Assembly: GCF_007752535.1 (NCBI RefSeq)
Contig: NZ_CP036426.1
Span: forward strand, 5,766,001-5,830,000
Source: Tautonia plasticadhaerens
Lineage (GTDB): Bacteria > Planctomycetota > Planctomycetia > Isosphaerales > Isosphaeraceae
Length of the DNA stretch: 64,000 bases
Direction of reading: 5' to 3'
Numbering within the stretch: position 1 is the first letter of the stretch; the number at the start of each line of letters is the position of its first letter. Positions 42,595-50,162 of the stretch are shown in pieces. Below the pieces are notes generated by a model. That model was not told where the DNA came from. It made no database searches and worked only from the letters and a program-made list of their open reading frames with translations. A program made the position numbers and the translations under genes.

Positions 42595-43338
42595 TCACCG
42601 CGAGGCGATCGCCTGCGCCAGGGGCTGCACGATCCGGGGGATCACCTTCTCCTGGACCAGTTCCTCGCCGATCTCGCACTGGCGGCGGAACGAGTCGACG
42701 AAGCTCCGCTCCGGCCCCGTGCCCCAGTATTGCCGGACCGTGAAGTAGACGCTGATCTGGTCCTCGGCGTACTCGCCGGTCCGGATCTGATAGGCGTTGG
42801 TCCGGGTCTCGACGCTCAGCCGGCACTGCAGCCGGCACGACTCCTCCAGGGCCAGGGTGACCGACGGCTCATAGTGGATCACCCGGCCGCCGGCCACGTC
42901 GAGCAGGCCTTCCGGCCCCCAACCGATGCCGAGGGCCTCCGCCACGACCTCGTCGTGGTTCCCCTCGTAGGTCAGGTCGAAGCCGAACATCACGTCCAGG
43001 GCCTCGCAGTCCAGGACGCTGATCGTCAGCAGGTGGGGGGCCAGGTCCAGCACCATCTCGTGCTGCCGGTAGACCTCCTCGGGGGTCGGCGGGTTGACGA
43101 AGCCGGAGCAGAGCCGACGCTGTTCGATCGCCAACCAGCGGTAGCTGCCCCGATCCTTGTCCCCCTCCAGCACCAGGTCGCCGTTCTCCCTCGTGTAGAA
43201 ATTCTGGAGCTCGGGGAACCCCTTCTTCATCTGCTCGAAGAAGTGCAGCACCGTGTCCCGGGCGGTGGGGAGCTCCATTTCCGTATTCAAATTGACATTG
43301 ATATAAAAATCGTCCGCGTTGGATTGCAACCGATTCAT
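42595..43338 (-). CDS. Uncharacterised soluble protein, probably lineage-conserved
   Basis: A 247-residue protein starting at the ATG at 43338 (MNRLQSNADDFYINVNLNTE). I do not recognise a family. It has mixed alpha/beta composition, no signal peptide and no membrane segment. Notable segments are HFFEQMKKGFPELQNFYTRENGDLVLEG (two halves), SYRWLAIEQRRLCSGFVNPP and DVMFGFDLTYEGNHDEVVAEAL. The first 20 codons are less G+C-rich than the surroundings. It has a perfect -10 box upstream (43439-43444). The composition and the normal codon pattern argue that it is a real, expressed protein. Confidence 0.75.
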   Translation of the reverse strand: MNRLQSNADDFYINVNLNTEMELPTARDTVLHFFEQMKKGFPELQNFYTRENGDLVLEGDKDRGSYRWLAIEQRRLCSGFVNPPTPEEVYRQHEMVLDLAPHLLTISVLDCEALDVMFGFDLTYEGNHDEVVAEALGIGWGPEGLLDVAGGRVIHYEPSVTLALEESCRLQCRLSVETRTNAYQIRTGEYAEDQISVYFTVRQYWGTGPERSFVDSFRRQCEIGEELVQEKVIPRIVQPLAQAIASR

Positions 43339-43736
43339 GGTCTTCTGGTCCTGCCGCTTGGGGAGCCCGGCTCGCCCCCCCGACGGGGACGGTCGGAGGA
43401 GACCGGGCGAGAGCCGCCGTCCGTGCTCGATCCGATCCATTATAGCGGTTCCGGGTGCCGAAGTAATGCGACCGGACCGCCCCTGGCCCCGATCCCGCCC
43501 CGGGACACCCCTCCCCTCCCCGTCGAGTAACGGGACGGCGATCGCCGCAACCCATAATCGTGCAATGGGTTCGGGAGCGCATTCCCTCGGAGGCACGGAT
43601 CCCATCCGAGACCATTTCGGGCACGCTTGCATGTGTGGTTGGGTCGCGTGCCTCGAACGACCGTCCTCGCCGCCCATCGGAGCGTAAGTCCCTGCCCTGC
43701 AAGGACCAAGCGACAGGCGTCTGCGGGCGATGGGGA
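43339..43736. other. Intergenic region upstream of the unknown 247-residue gene
   Basis: This 398-nt region holds the promoter listed at 43439-43444. Its right half (43560-43736) has a single GCAATGGGTTCG word at 43562-43573 that matches 12 nt of the repeat family seen at 10.2 kb, possibly by chance. Short Arg-rich open frames on either strand are not supported. Confidence 0.4.
43439..43444 (-). promoter_or_regulatory. Perfect -10 box upstream of the unknown 247-residue protein gene
   Basis: On the minus strand the sequence reads TATAAT, identical to the sigma-70 consensus, in strongly G+C-rich surroundings. The -35 region 17 nt upstream (ATTACT) is weak. The predicted leader is about 95 nt. 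Confidence 0.5.
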
Positions 43737-46700
43737 TCAGACGCGCGTCCGCTCCGCTTCGGGGTGACGGAGGCGGATTGGGGGAATCTGGTCGATGGGG
43801 AGAGTGGGATCAACAAAGAGGCGGAGGCGGAAATCGCTGATTCGGTGAACTGGGGGGATCCGGAAGGAATCACCCCCGCGGCCCGAGGGGATCGCCGCGA
43901 TCAGCTCGCCGTCGTCGGCCGTCAGGGGGACGGTCCGGGGGTGGCCGACGAGGACCATCGGCGGGACCGGGGAGCCGGGAGGGTCGGTTTGCACGGCGAG
44001 GGCCCAGGGGCGGCCGGGGAGCCGAGGCCGTCGGATGCTGTAAGAGACGCTGACCTCCGGGGAGGGGCCGGGGACGACGGTCCGGGCGGTCGGTTCGACC
44101 CCGGGGGAGTGGAGGATCCGGCCGTCGACCTCGGCGAGGCCCAGGACGGTGATGTGGTACGGCGCGACCTCGCCGGGGGGGAGGTCCAGCGGGGCGAACC
44201 CCTGGCGGCCGTATTCCAGTTCGGAGACGACCAGCCGATCGGCGGCGGGGTCGTCCGGGCCGTCGGCGGGGGCCCCGGCCTTGAGCAGCACGAGCGACTG
44301 GGAGGTCGCCGGGCTCCATCGCCATCGCAGGTGCACGCGGCCCGAACCGCCGATCCGGACGGCCCGGAGCTCGCTCGGGTCGGGGATCCGGGTCGACGCC
44401 ACGGGGCGGCCGACGGCGCAGGTGCCGGCCCAGAAGGTGAAGGGGGTGTAATAGCAGAGGCCCGAGGTCGGCGGCCGGGCGTCGACGGCGTGGTCCGTCG
44501 CGGTGGTCGCCAGCCAGTGACCTTCGAGGGCGTCGGCCTGCCCGGCCGGGATCCGCTGGCCTTCCAGCAGGGCCGGGGGCCGATCGGACCGGAGGATCTT
44601 GACCTGGCCCCGCTCGGGCTCCTCCCAGGAGAAGTGGACCCGGCCGTCGGGCATCGGGGCCGGCACCAGGGAGATCAGGCCGGAGACGGGCGGGTGGGGC
44701 ATCGCGGCGATCGAGACCCCCCGGGAGAGGCGTTCCTTCCCCTCGGGGGTCCGGTAGCAGGCGAAGATGCGGTAATGGTAGACGCGGTCGTCGTCCAGCC
44801 CCCGGTCACCGGCCCCGTCGGGGAGGGCGTCGACCCGGACCCCGTCGTCGGGCCCGGTCGGGGGGGACCCCTGCTTCCGGGCGACACGGACGCCGGTCGC
44901 GCCCCGGGGCAGCCGCCAGGAGAGGCCGACCTCGCCGCTCCGGGCGTCGACCCGGACGTCCTGCACGTCGGCCAGCACGAGGACCGGCCCGACGACGGCC
45001 GGGGCCACCGAGTCGACCCCGTCCCTCCGGCCGAAGGCCGCATAGCCGACGACCTCGCCGGGGGAGGCGGCCGGGTCCCGGCACTCGGTCGCGTCCGTCT
45101 CGGCGATGACGGTGCCGTCGGCCGGGGAGGCCGGGACCCCCCGAGCCTTGCGGACGACCCGGATGCTCACCGGCCCGAGCCCGTCGGGGGCCGGCGGGGT
45201 CCATCGCAGGACCACGGCATCGCGCTCGACCTCGGCCCTTAGGTCGGTCGGGGGGTCGGGGGGGCATCGCCGGAGGGCGTCGCGGGCCTCGTCCAGGTCG
45301 GCGGACCACTCCAGGGCGCGTCGGAGCAGCGTCCGGGCCTCGGCCGGGTCGCTGCCGAGCAGCGACGAGCCCCGGGCCGAGAGGGAACGGGCTTCCCGGA
45401 GCCCCCGGTTGACCTCGTCGAACGCCTTGCGGACCTCGGGGTCGGTGGGGTCGACCATCGAGGCCCAGGCCCTCAGGGCGGACTGGGCCTTGAGCAGGTG
45501 CCGACGGGAGAGTTCCTGCTCGAAGCCCGACCGGGCCCGCTCGATCTCCGAGAGGCGCTGCTTGACCCGCTCGACCGCCTTCCTCGTCCCGGCGTGGTCG
45601 GGGGCGAATTCCTGGATGCGATGCAGGTGGGCCAGGGCCGAGGCGTAGTCCCGGGCCTTGTGGGCGCGGCGGGCGGCCTCGAAGTGGCGGAGCATCGGCT
45701 CCCGGAGCTCAAGCCGGAAGCCGCAGGCGCATCGGGGCTCGTCGACCCAGCGGCCCCGCTTGCAGATCGGGCATTCCCAGCGGAGGGAATCCCCGCAATG
45801 CCGGCAGGCCCGGCCGTTCTTCTCCGCGTCCCGATGCTGGGTGACGCCCCGGCAGGACCGGCACCGCAGCAGCCGGATCGGCCCGGCCGGCTCGGTCCGG
45901 GCTTCCGGCGCCTCCCCCGAGGCGACTCCCATCCCCCGGCAGGCGCGGCGGATCAGCCGATCGGCCCGGTCGGGGCCGATGCCGAGGCTCTCCCCCTCGA
46001 CCACCAGGGCCGCCTTCGCCCCGGACGCGAGCCTCGCCTCCCCCTCGAGGCAGAAGCGGACGGCGCCGAGGAACCGCTCCTCGGCCTCGAACTCCAGGGT
46101 CCGGTCGTACCGGGCCCGGGCCCCGGGGGTGCCCAGGTGGGACTGGGCGTAGGAGACGGCCTCCAGCCAGGCGGTCATCTCGGCCGTGACCCGGGACTTC
46201 TGCCGCCATCGCCGGCGTTCGTCGTCGGCCCGGGAGACGACCTCGGCCTGGGGGGCATCGCGCTGGAGCCCCAGGGCGTCGTAGAGATCCCGGCGGCCGA
46301 GGTGTTCGAGGGTCCTGCGGATCTGGCCCCGGGTGGCGGAGTCGATCACGTCGGGGGTGGGCTCGTCGGGCTCGTCGGCCTCGGCGGGGGCCTCGGGCAT
46401 CGGCGCGATCGGTTCCAGGAGCCGGTCCAGCTCCTCGGCCGGGACGCCGATCCGGTCGGCCTCGCGCCGGAGGCGGTCGCGGTCGGAGACGGTCAAACCG
46501 CCTTTGGAGGCCCGGAGGCGGACGAGTCGCTGGATCTCGTCGAGCTTGCGGTCCAGCTCGGCCCGGCGGAGCGCGGCCAGCTCGGCGTCGTACGACGCCC
46601 TGGCGGTGGGGTCGCCCAGCAGCGTGGCCCGGATGGCGGGGATTTGGTCGAGGTACGAGTGATAGGTATGCCGGTGCTTCGGGTTGCGGGCCCCGGCCGA

Positions 46701-46793
46701 CCACTTCGGCTGGCAGCGCGCAAGGGCCTCCTCGACGGCGGCCCGATCGGCCCCCTGGGGGATGCCGAGCATCTCGTAGTAATCGGCGACCAT
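43737..46793 (-). CDS. Large intracellular protein: two J-like modules, two zinc ribbons, helical region and FN3-like repeats
   Basis: A 1018-residue protein without signal peptide or membrane segment. I chose the ATG at 46793 (MVADYYEMLGIPQGADRAAV). Residues 4-72 and 169-233 look like J domains (YYEMLGIPQGAD..., LYDALGLQRDAP..., each ending near a RASYD or RARYD box), but the HPD tripeptide is absent in both. Each is followed by a short helical pair (GLTVSDRDRLRREADRIGVP and LGIGPDRADRLIRRACRG). Two zinc ribbons lie at 311-357: CRSC and CRHC, then CPIC and CAC. A helical, TPR-like part spans 365-510. Four beta-sandwich repeats resembling fibronectin type III follow (about 513-605, 606-698, 703-802 and 806-905), then a C-terminal beta domain. 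I infer a cytoplasmic scaffold; function is unknown. Confidence 0.8.
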   Translation of the reverse strand: MVADYYEMLGIPQGADRAAVEEALARCQPKWSAGARNPKHRHTYHSYLDQIPAIRATLLGDPTARASYDAELAALRRAELDRKLDEIQRLVRLRASKGGLTVSDRDRLRREADRIGVPAEELDRLLEPIAPMPEAPAEADEPDEPTPDVIDSATRGQIRRTLEHLGRRDLYDALGLQRDAPQAEVVSRADDERRRWRQKSRVTAEMTAWLEAVSYAQSHLGTPGARARYDRTLEFEAEERFLGAVRFCLEGEARLASGAKAALVVEGESLGIGPDRADRLIRRACRGMGVASGEAPEARTEPAGPIRLLRCRSCRGVTQHRDAEKNGRACRHCGDSLRWECPICKRGRWVDEPRCACGFRLELREPMLRHFEAARRAHKARDYASALAHLHRIQEFAPDHAGTRKAVERVKQRLSEIERARSGFEQELSRRHLLKAQSALRAWASMVDPTDPEVRKAFDEVNRGLREARSLSARGSSLLGSDPAEARTLLRRALEWSADLDEARDALRRCPPDPPTDLRAEVERDAVVLRWTPPAPDGLGPVSIRVVRKARGVPASPADGTVIAETDATECRDPAASPGEVVGYAAFGRRDGVDSVAPAVVGPVLVLADVQDVRVDARSGEVGLSWRLPRGATGVRVARKQGSPPTGPDDGVRVDALPDGAGDRGLDDDRVYHYRIFACYRTPEGKERLSRGVSIAAMPHPPVSGLISLVPAPMPDGRVHFSWEEPERGQVKILRSDRPPALLEGQRIPAGQADALEGHWLATTATDHAVDARPPTSGLCYYTPFTFWAGTCAVGRPVASTRIPDPSELRAVRIGGSGRVHLRWRWSPATSQSLVLLKAGAPADGPDDPAADRLVVSELEYGRQGFAPLDLPPGEVAPYHITVLGLAEVDGRILHSPGVEPTARTVVPGPSPEVSVSYSIRRPRLPGRPWALAVQTDPPGSPVPPMVLVGHPRTVPLTADDGELIAAIPSGRGGDSFRIPPVHRISDFRLRLFVDPTLPIDQIPPIRLRHPEAERTRV

Positions 46794-47247
46794 GTTCCGA
46801 CGCGATAGGGTCCCCGCCCCGGTCGCCCCCCTCGGCCCCGGGGGGGGCCCGGAAGCCGCGTCGCGTCCTGCCGGGGCCGTTGTCCGAGGCATTGTTGCGC
46901 CCCGGCCGATCGCTGTCCAGTCGGGGGGATCCTCGGGGCCCGGGAAATGACCGCGATTCCCGGCCGATCGGGGTCGTGATTCATCAACTACCGTAGTGGA
47001 AGAGTCCTCGACCAGGACCTGCGGAGGGTCACCATGGACGCGTCTCGAGCTAGACGGACCCGGGATCCCGCCCGGAGGGCGTGGTACGCCCGATATCGGC
47101 AATGGCGGTTCGCCCGGCACTACGGTTTCCTGGAGCGGCTCCCCCCCGATCCGGCGTCGACCTTGACGTCGAGGGCCAGGCCCTGCTCGCCCTCGACCTC
47201 CTGAGGCCCGGCCGGCCCGGCCGAGTCGAGGCCCCTCGGACCGCCCC
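46794..47247. other. Region between the J-like gene and the small membrane protein gene
   Basis: This 454-nt region carries the promoter for the J-like gene and a possible 56-codon plus-strand ORF (47034-47204, separate entry). A less G+C-rich patch at 46970-47000 (TTCATCAACTACCGTAGTGG) is a possible promoter location, without clear hexamers. Confidence 0.4.
47034..47204 (+). CDS. Possible small Arg/Tyr-rich protein (56 residues), uncertain
   Basis: An ATG at 47034 has GGAGG 7 nt upstream (GCGGAGGGTCACC). It encodes a basic, aromatic peptide with RRAWYARYRQWRFARHYGFL in its centre (residues 14-33). After about residue 38 the composition turns to Ser/Pro/Arg noise. A plus-one frame from there reads DVEGQALLALDLL, which looks more protein-like. 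A frameshifted remnant is possible. There is no family match I can name. Confidence 0.3.
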   Translation: MDASRARRTRDPARRAWYARYRQWRFARHYGFLERLPPDPASTLTSRARPCSPSTS

Positions 47248-47628
47248 TCAGGCCTTCAGGAACGCGATCCGGAGGATCTCCGCGACGACCAGCACCAGGG
47301 CCGCGACCCCGACTGCGCCGAGGACGATCCCCCGGACGGCCCGACGCCCGGGGTGGAACCGCTGCTCCGTCAGGCTCAGGAACAGGCCGACCGCCGCGAC
47401 GATTGAGGAGAGGAACACCCCGAGCGAGCCGACCACGAAGACCAGGACGACCTGGATCGCCTTCGGGCGCGACACCGGATCCCCCGGCATCGCCTCCTCC
47501 GGTTTGAGCATCAGATACAGGGCGATCGTGACGACCCAGCAGGCCAGGCCCAGGAGCGAGAGGCTCGGGCCGAGCCGGCTGGACTGCCGAGACGCCCCGG
47601 TCCCGGGGGTCCGCTCGGGTTCGGGCAT
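47248..47628 (-). CDS. Small integral membrane protein of unknown function
   Basis: A 126-residue protein starting at the ATG at 47628 (MPEPERTPGTGASRQ), preceded by GGGGAGC. It has three hydrophobic segments: LSLLGLACWVVTIALYLML (about 24-42), IQVVLVFVVGSLGVFLSSIVAAVGLFLSL (about 58-86) and GIVLGAVGVAALVLVVAEILRIAFL (about 101-125). There is no recognised family. The pattern resembles small DUF4190-like or inner membrane helper proteins, but this is only a topology resemblance. Confidence 0.6.
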   Translation of the reverse strand: MPEPERTPGTGASRQSSRLGPSLSLLGLACWVVTIALYLMLKPEEAMPGDPVSRPKAIQVVLVFVVGSLGVFLSSIVAAVGLFLSLTEQRFHPGRRAVRGIVLGAVGVAALVLVVAEILRIAFLKA

Positions 47629-47763
47629 GTTCAGCTCCCCTCGTCGATCGATTGCAAGGCGACGCCCGGCCCCGGCGTCCCGAGGTGCTCGGCCGCGGCC
47701 ACCCCTCCCCACTGTACACGAAATTCGGCGACACGTGGCCGAGCGATCCGCCCCTCCTCGGCA

Positions 47764-48888
47764 TCAGGGCGCGGGATCCCCCGATCCGCCGACATCCCGG
47801 TAGAACGCCCCGAGGCGTCCCACCTTGTCCCAGTCACTGGCGAGGCCGCCCCAGGCGAACACCGTGACTCCGGTCGACGGCCCCCGGGTCCCGTGATCGA
47901 GCACCTCCCCGACCTGATCGACGGGGACCGCCTCGCCCCAGTCGGAGAGCTGGACGATCGGCCAGACCCTCGGGCGCCCCCCGCCTTCGCCTTCGACCCC
48001 GAGGTGGCCTCCCAGCCAGGAAAGTTGTCGGGAGATCCAACCCGGGTCGTCGGCGTGGCCGAATCGGGCGTGGTAGGGCATCGGGCTGAGCACGTCGAAT
48101 AGCGGTGCCTGCGCGTGCAGGTCGATGGCCAGCGTGCGGCGGAGGGCGCCGTCGAAGTCGTCCTCGGACCAGGGGCAATGGAAGGTGCCGAGCAGGGCGT
48201 CGGGCCGGACCTCGTCCCGGATGCGGCCGAACTGGCGGACCCAGTCCGTGAACAGGTCGCATCGCCAGCGGACCCACTCGTCTCGGAGGGGGCCGAGCAG
48301 CCGGGCGGAATTCTCCGCGGTGGGCGCCTCGGGAAGGCCGACGCCGGTCTGGTCCCGGAATAGGTCGAGGCAGCGGTCGCAGAAGCAGGTGTCCGGCAGG
48401 ATCGGCTCCTCCCGCTCCCAGTTGGCCTGGGCGTGGTGATAGTCGAGCCAGATGCCGTCGACCTCGAAGGTCTCCAGGACCCTCCGGAACTCGTCCATCC
48501 GGGACCGCCGATAGCCCGGGTGCGACGGGCAGACCCCCTGCCAGCCGTCGGGAGGGGGACTCGGCTCGCCGTCGGGTCCGACCGGCGCGGCGTCGGGGTG
48601 CTGCTCGACGAACGAGGCGACGTGCATCGAGTTGAACTCGGCGAAGACCGACGCCCCCTCGGCTTTCAGCAGGGCGATGTCCTCGTCTCGGAGGGCCCCC
48701 GAGCCGATCCAGACGGCGTTGATGCCGTAGTCGTCCAGGGTTTCGCCCCGCTCGAAGATCTGCCTCGGCACCCCGCCGTAGATCCCCCGGATCTCGATCG
48801 GCCGGGAGGCGATCGGCACCGGCTCTTCGGCCGGGGCGGTGGGTGCCGAGGAAAGGCATGAGAGCAGGGCGATCAGGGGGCGACTCAT
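47764..48888 (-). CDS. Exported glycosidase-like (TIM-barrel) protein
   Basis: A 374-residue protein with a short signal peptide (MSRPLIALLSCLSSAPTAPAEE). The body reads as a glycoside-hydrolase-like barrel: DDYGINAVWIGSGALRDED, FAEFNSMHVASFVEQHP, VDGIWLDYHHAQANWE (strand-end Asp, about residue 149) and CFCDRCLDLFRDQTG, a motif seen in putative glycosyl hydrolases that act on bacterial or extracellular glycans. Later strands include LLGTFHCPWSEDDF and DVLSPMPYHARFG. The substrate is unknown. Its start overlaps the upstream CPBP protease gene by 4 nt, so the two are cotranslated. Confidence 0.75.
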   Translation of the reverse strand: MSRPLIALLSCLSSAPTAPAEEPVPIASRPIEIRGIYGGVPRQIFERGETLDDYGINAVWIGSGALRDEDIALLKAEGASVFAEFNSMHVASFVEQHPDAAPVGPDGEPSPPPDGWQGVCPSHPGYRRSRMDEFRRVLETFEVDGIWLDYHHAQANWEREEPILPDTCFCDRCLDLFRDQTGVGLPEAPTAENSARLLGPLRDEWVRWRCDLFTDWVRQFGRIRDEVRPDALLGTFHCPWSEDDFDGALRRTLAIDLHAQAPLFDVLSPMPYHARFGHADDPGWISRQLSWLGGHLGVEGEGGGRPRVWPIVQLSDWGEAVPVDQVGEVLDHGTRGPSTGVTVFAWGGLASDWDKVGRLGAFYRDVGGSGDPAP

Positions 48889-49499
48889 GGGTTCGTCTCC
48901 TCCGGGGCGGGCTCGATGGGGCCGATCGTATCGCCCGAAGCGGTCCGGAGGAAGTAGATCAGCGCGACCAGGTCGTACAGCCCGTGGGCGACGACCGGCA
49001 CGGTGAGGTCCCCGGTCAGCAGGTACAGCGCCCCCAGATATGCGCCGATCAGCCCGGCGATCAACGCATAGGCGGGCGTCAGCGCGTGGACCAGGCCGAA
49101 CGTCACCGACGCCAGGATCAGCCCCGAGGCCGGGCCGAGCCGGTCCGCCGTCCCGGCCTGGATCAGACCGCGGAACAGCGTCTCCTCGCCGATCCCCGCC
49201 GCCGCGGCGAGCGCCGCGAGCTGGAACGCGGGTCGCCCCCTCAGGAAGGGCAGGATCACTTCTCCCAGGATTTCCCGGATCCGTCGCATCGGCCGGAATG
49301 AATCCCGGTCGCAGAGCACCAGCAGGAGGACCAGGGGCGCCGTCGCGAGGATGCCGGTCGCCAGCCCCCGGCCGGTGGGGTCGAAATCCCGCAGCGGGTC
49401 GATGCCCAGCGGCCTGCCGACGAGCCAGGCCACGCCCGCCAGCCCCAGCTCGAAGGCCAGGGCCGCCGCGAGGAAGCCGTCCCGGGGGCGGCCGCTCAT
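48885..49499 (-). CDS. CPBP-family intramembrane glutamic endopeptidase
   Basis: A 204-residue multi-spanning protein. The CPBP (ABI/Rce1-like) signature is visible: AAGIGEETLFRGLIQAG (EExxxR, about residues 102-118), FGLVHAL (FxxxH, about 138-144) and the third motif VVAHGLYDLVALI (HxxxD-type, about 175-187). There are six or so membrane helices. Members cleave or modify prenylated or other membrane peptides and often confer resistance or processing functions. It overlaps the exported glycosidase-like gene by 4 nt, and is divergent from mscL. Confidence 0.88.
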   Translation of the reverse strand: MSGRPRDGFLAAALAFELGLAGVAWLVGRPLGIDPLRDFDPTGRGLATGILATAPLVLLLVLCDRDSFRPMRRIREILGEVILPFLRGRPAFQLAALAAAAGIGEETLFRGLIQAGTADRLGPASGLILASVTFGLVHALTPAYALIAGLIGAYLGALYLLTGDLTVPVVAHGLYDLVALIYFLRTASGDTIGPIEPAPEETNP

Positions 49500-49598
49500 G
49501 GCCGATCATCCGGCCGGCCGGGTGGGATCGGCCCCGGTACGTCGCGTGCGGGGCGGAGAGGTCGGTCGAAACCGGAGTTCCCGATCGGGAGGCCGCTC

Positions 49599-50072
49599 AT
49601 GCGATGGCTGTCACGCTGGTGGGGGGAGTTCACGGGGTTCGCCCTGAAGGGCAACGTGCTGGAGCTGGCCGTGGCGGTCGTGCTCGGCGGGGCGTTCCAG
49701 GGGGTGGTCGACGGGCTGGTCACGCACATCATCATGCCGACGCTCAGTTACGTGACGCCGGGGGCGGATTCCTACGCCTCCTGGAAGATCGGCCGAGTCG
49801 AGGTCGGCGGCTTCCTGGCCTCGGTGGTCAACTTCGCCCTGATCGCGCTGGCGATGTTCCTTGTCATCAGGAAGGTCGTCGGCTCGATCCGCAAGGCCGT
49901 CGATCCCCCGGATCCCTCCGGGCCGACCACCAAGGAATGCCCCTACTGCCTCTCCAAGATCCCCGACCCCGCCACCAGGTGCGCCTATTGTACCGCGGAT
50001 CTCCCGGCCCCCCCGGCAAGCCCGAAGGGCCGATCACCTTCGAGAGGGTCGGGGAGGAAATCGAAGCCCTGA
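49599..50072 (+). CDS. mscL: Large-conductance mechanosensitive channel with C-terminal zinc ribbon
   Basis: A 157-residue protein. MscL opens under membrane tension to release solutes during osmotic downshock. The family N-terminus is EFTGFALKGNVLELAVAVVLGGAF (about 10-33, two segments) with the pore-lining helix, then THIIMPTLSYV. The second helix is GGFLASVVNFALIALAMFLVIRKVV (about 70-94). Instead of the usual C-terminal amphipathic bundle the tail has CPYC and CAYC (about residues 113-130), a zinc ribbon, then a basic end. A GGGAGG site precedes the ATG at 49599. Confidence 0.9.
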   Translation: MRWLSRWWGEFTGFALKGNVLELAVAVVLGGAFQGVVDGLVTHIIMPTLSYVTPGADSYASWKIGRVEVGGFLASVVNFALIALAMFLVIRKVVGSIRKAVDPPDPSGPTTKECPYCLSKIPDPATRCAYCTADLPAPPASPKGRSPSRGSGRKSKP

Positions 50073-50162
50073 CCCGACGCGCCGAGTTGACGAGGGCCCG
50101 GACGAGGATCAGACTCGGGGCCGTCCCCCGCCCTGGCCCGACCGCCCCCCGCCGAGGACGCG

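Noticed and set aside
46794-47120. Longer N-terminal extension of the J-like/FN3 gene
   Set aside because: The upstream in-frame residues are Pro/Arg/Ser-rich and precede a clean J-domain-like start at MVADYYEML; the ATG at 46793 is preferred.
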